Shown piece after piece: positions 5,186 through 5,258 of a DNA stretch of 5,258 bases (position 1 is the first letter of the stretch; each line of letters starts with the position of its first letter). The notes under the pieces were generated by a model. It ran no database searches and had not been told where the DNA came from. It worked only from the letters and a program-made list of their open reading frames with translations. The stretch comes from Spirochaetaceae bacterium. Lineage in GTDB: Bacteria; Spirochaetota; Spirochaetia; SZUA-6; Fen-1364. The translations under genes were made by a program, and so were the position numbers. Location of the stretch: positions 1 to 5,258 of the forward strand of contig PLNO01000107.1 in the NCBI GenBank assembly GCA_003141795.1. Reading direction: 5' to 3'.

Positions 5186-5258
5186 AGACCCGCCCCGGCG
5201 CCGAAGCCGAAGGATGCCCGCAGGTATGCGTCGAGGGCCCGCGCGCTGGCAAGGAGAT
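5182..5258 (-). CDS. C-terminal end of an unidentified gene, truncated by window edge
   Basis: Only 24 codons are visible before a TGA at 5184-5182. They read LLASARALDAYLRASFGF followed by a Gly/Ala-rich end (GAGAGL). The stop overlaps the DUF1007 GTG start as GTGA, the same kind of coupling as between the next two genes. That and the absence of stops in this frame are the reasons to call it. It is too short to identify and may belong to the same metal operon. A competing frame that runs through the start of the DUF1007 gene looks like a shadow. Confidence 0.5.
   Translation of the reverse strand, partial: LLASARALDAYLRASFGFGAGAGL

Noticed and set aside
4848..5252. Minus-strand open frame overlapping the DUF1007 gene start
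   Set aside because: It runs in a different frame through the DUF1007 signal peptide and domain and has no recognisable features, whereas the DUF1007 frame has a signal peptide, the HPH motif and coupled ends.

Overview
This window is a compact, GC-rich bacterial segment devoted almost entirely to transition-metal handling. It holds two convergent gene clusters with almost no non-coding DNA. The signal peptides, the periplasmic-type DUF1007 protein and the Fur-family regulator suggest a Gram-negative organism, most likely proteobacterial or Desulfobacterota-like. That placement is inference; there is no rRNA or other marker in the window.

The plus-strand cluster (1-3642) starts inside the ATPase gene of a cluster-9 metal ABC importer (Znu/Sit/Tro/Yfe type), cut at its Walker A motif by the window edge. 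Two different ABC-3 family permeases follow (657-1460 and 1464-2348), then a Fur-superfamily metalloregulator (2393-2830, probably Zur-like). The last gene is a secreted VanY-type zinc D,D-carboxypeptidase (2833-3642). Neighbouring genes overlap or lie 2-3 nt apart, except for a possible 44 nt gap before the regulator, so this reads as one transcription unit. The substrate-binding lipoprotein or periplasmic protein (ZnuA/SitA type) is not visible and would be expected upstream of position 1.

The minus-strand cluster (5258-3639) is also an operon. It holds the last codons of an unidentified gene, a DUF1007 periplasmic protein starting with GTG (5185-4586), and a NicO/RcnA-family nickel/cobalt-type transporter with a histidine-rich loop (4589-3639). 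These genes are joined by GTGA and ATGA stop/start overlaps. The two clusters meet at a single palindromic CTAG that supplies the stop codon for both final genes.

Taken together, the window looks like a metal-homeostasis locus. An ABC importer and its probable repressor face a second metal transporter with an accessory periplasmic protein, and a zinc-dependent cell-wall peptidase is embedded in the importer/regulator operon. The metal carried by either transporter cannot be fixed from sequence alone. The two-permease layout resembles Sit/Tro/Yfe (Mn/Fe/Zn), while a Fur-type regulator downstream is more typical of Zn systems. The most unusual detail is that both ABC permeases lack the expected His of the D-x3-H membrane gate motif. 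I found no RNA gene, CRISPR array, mobile element or convincing terminator.
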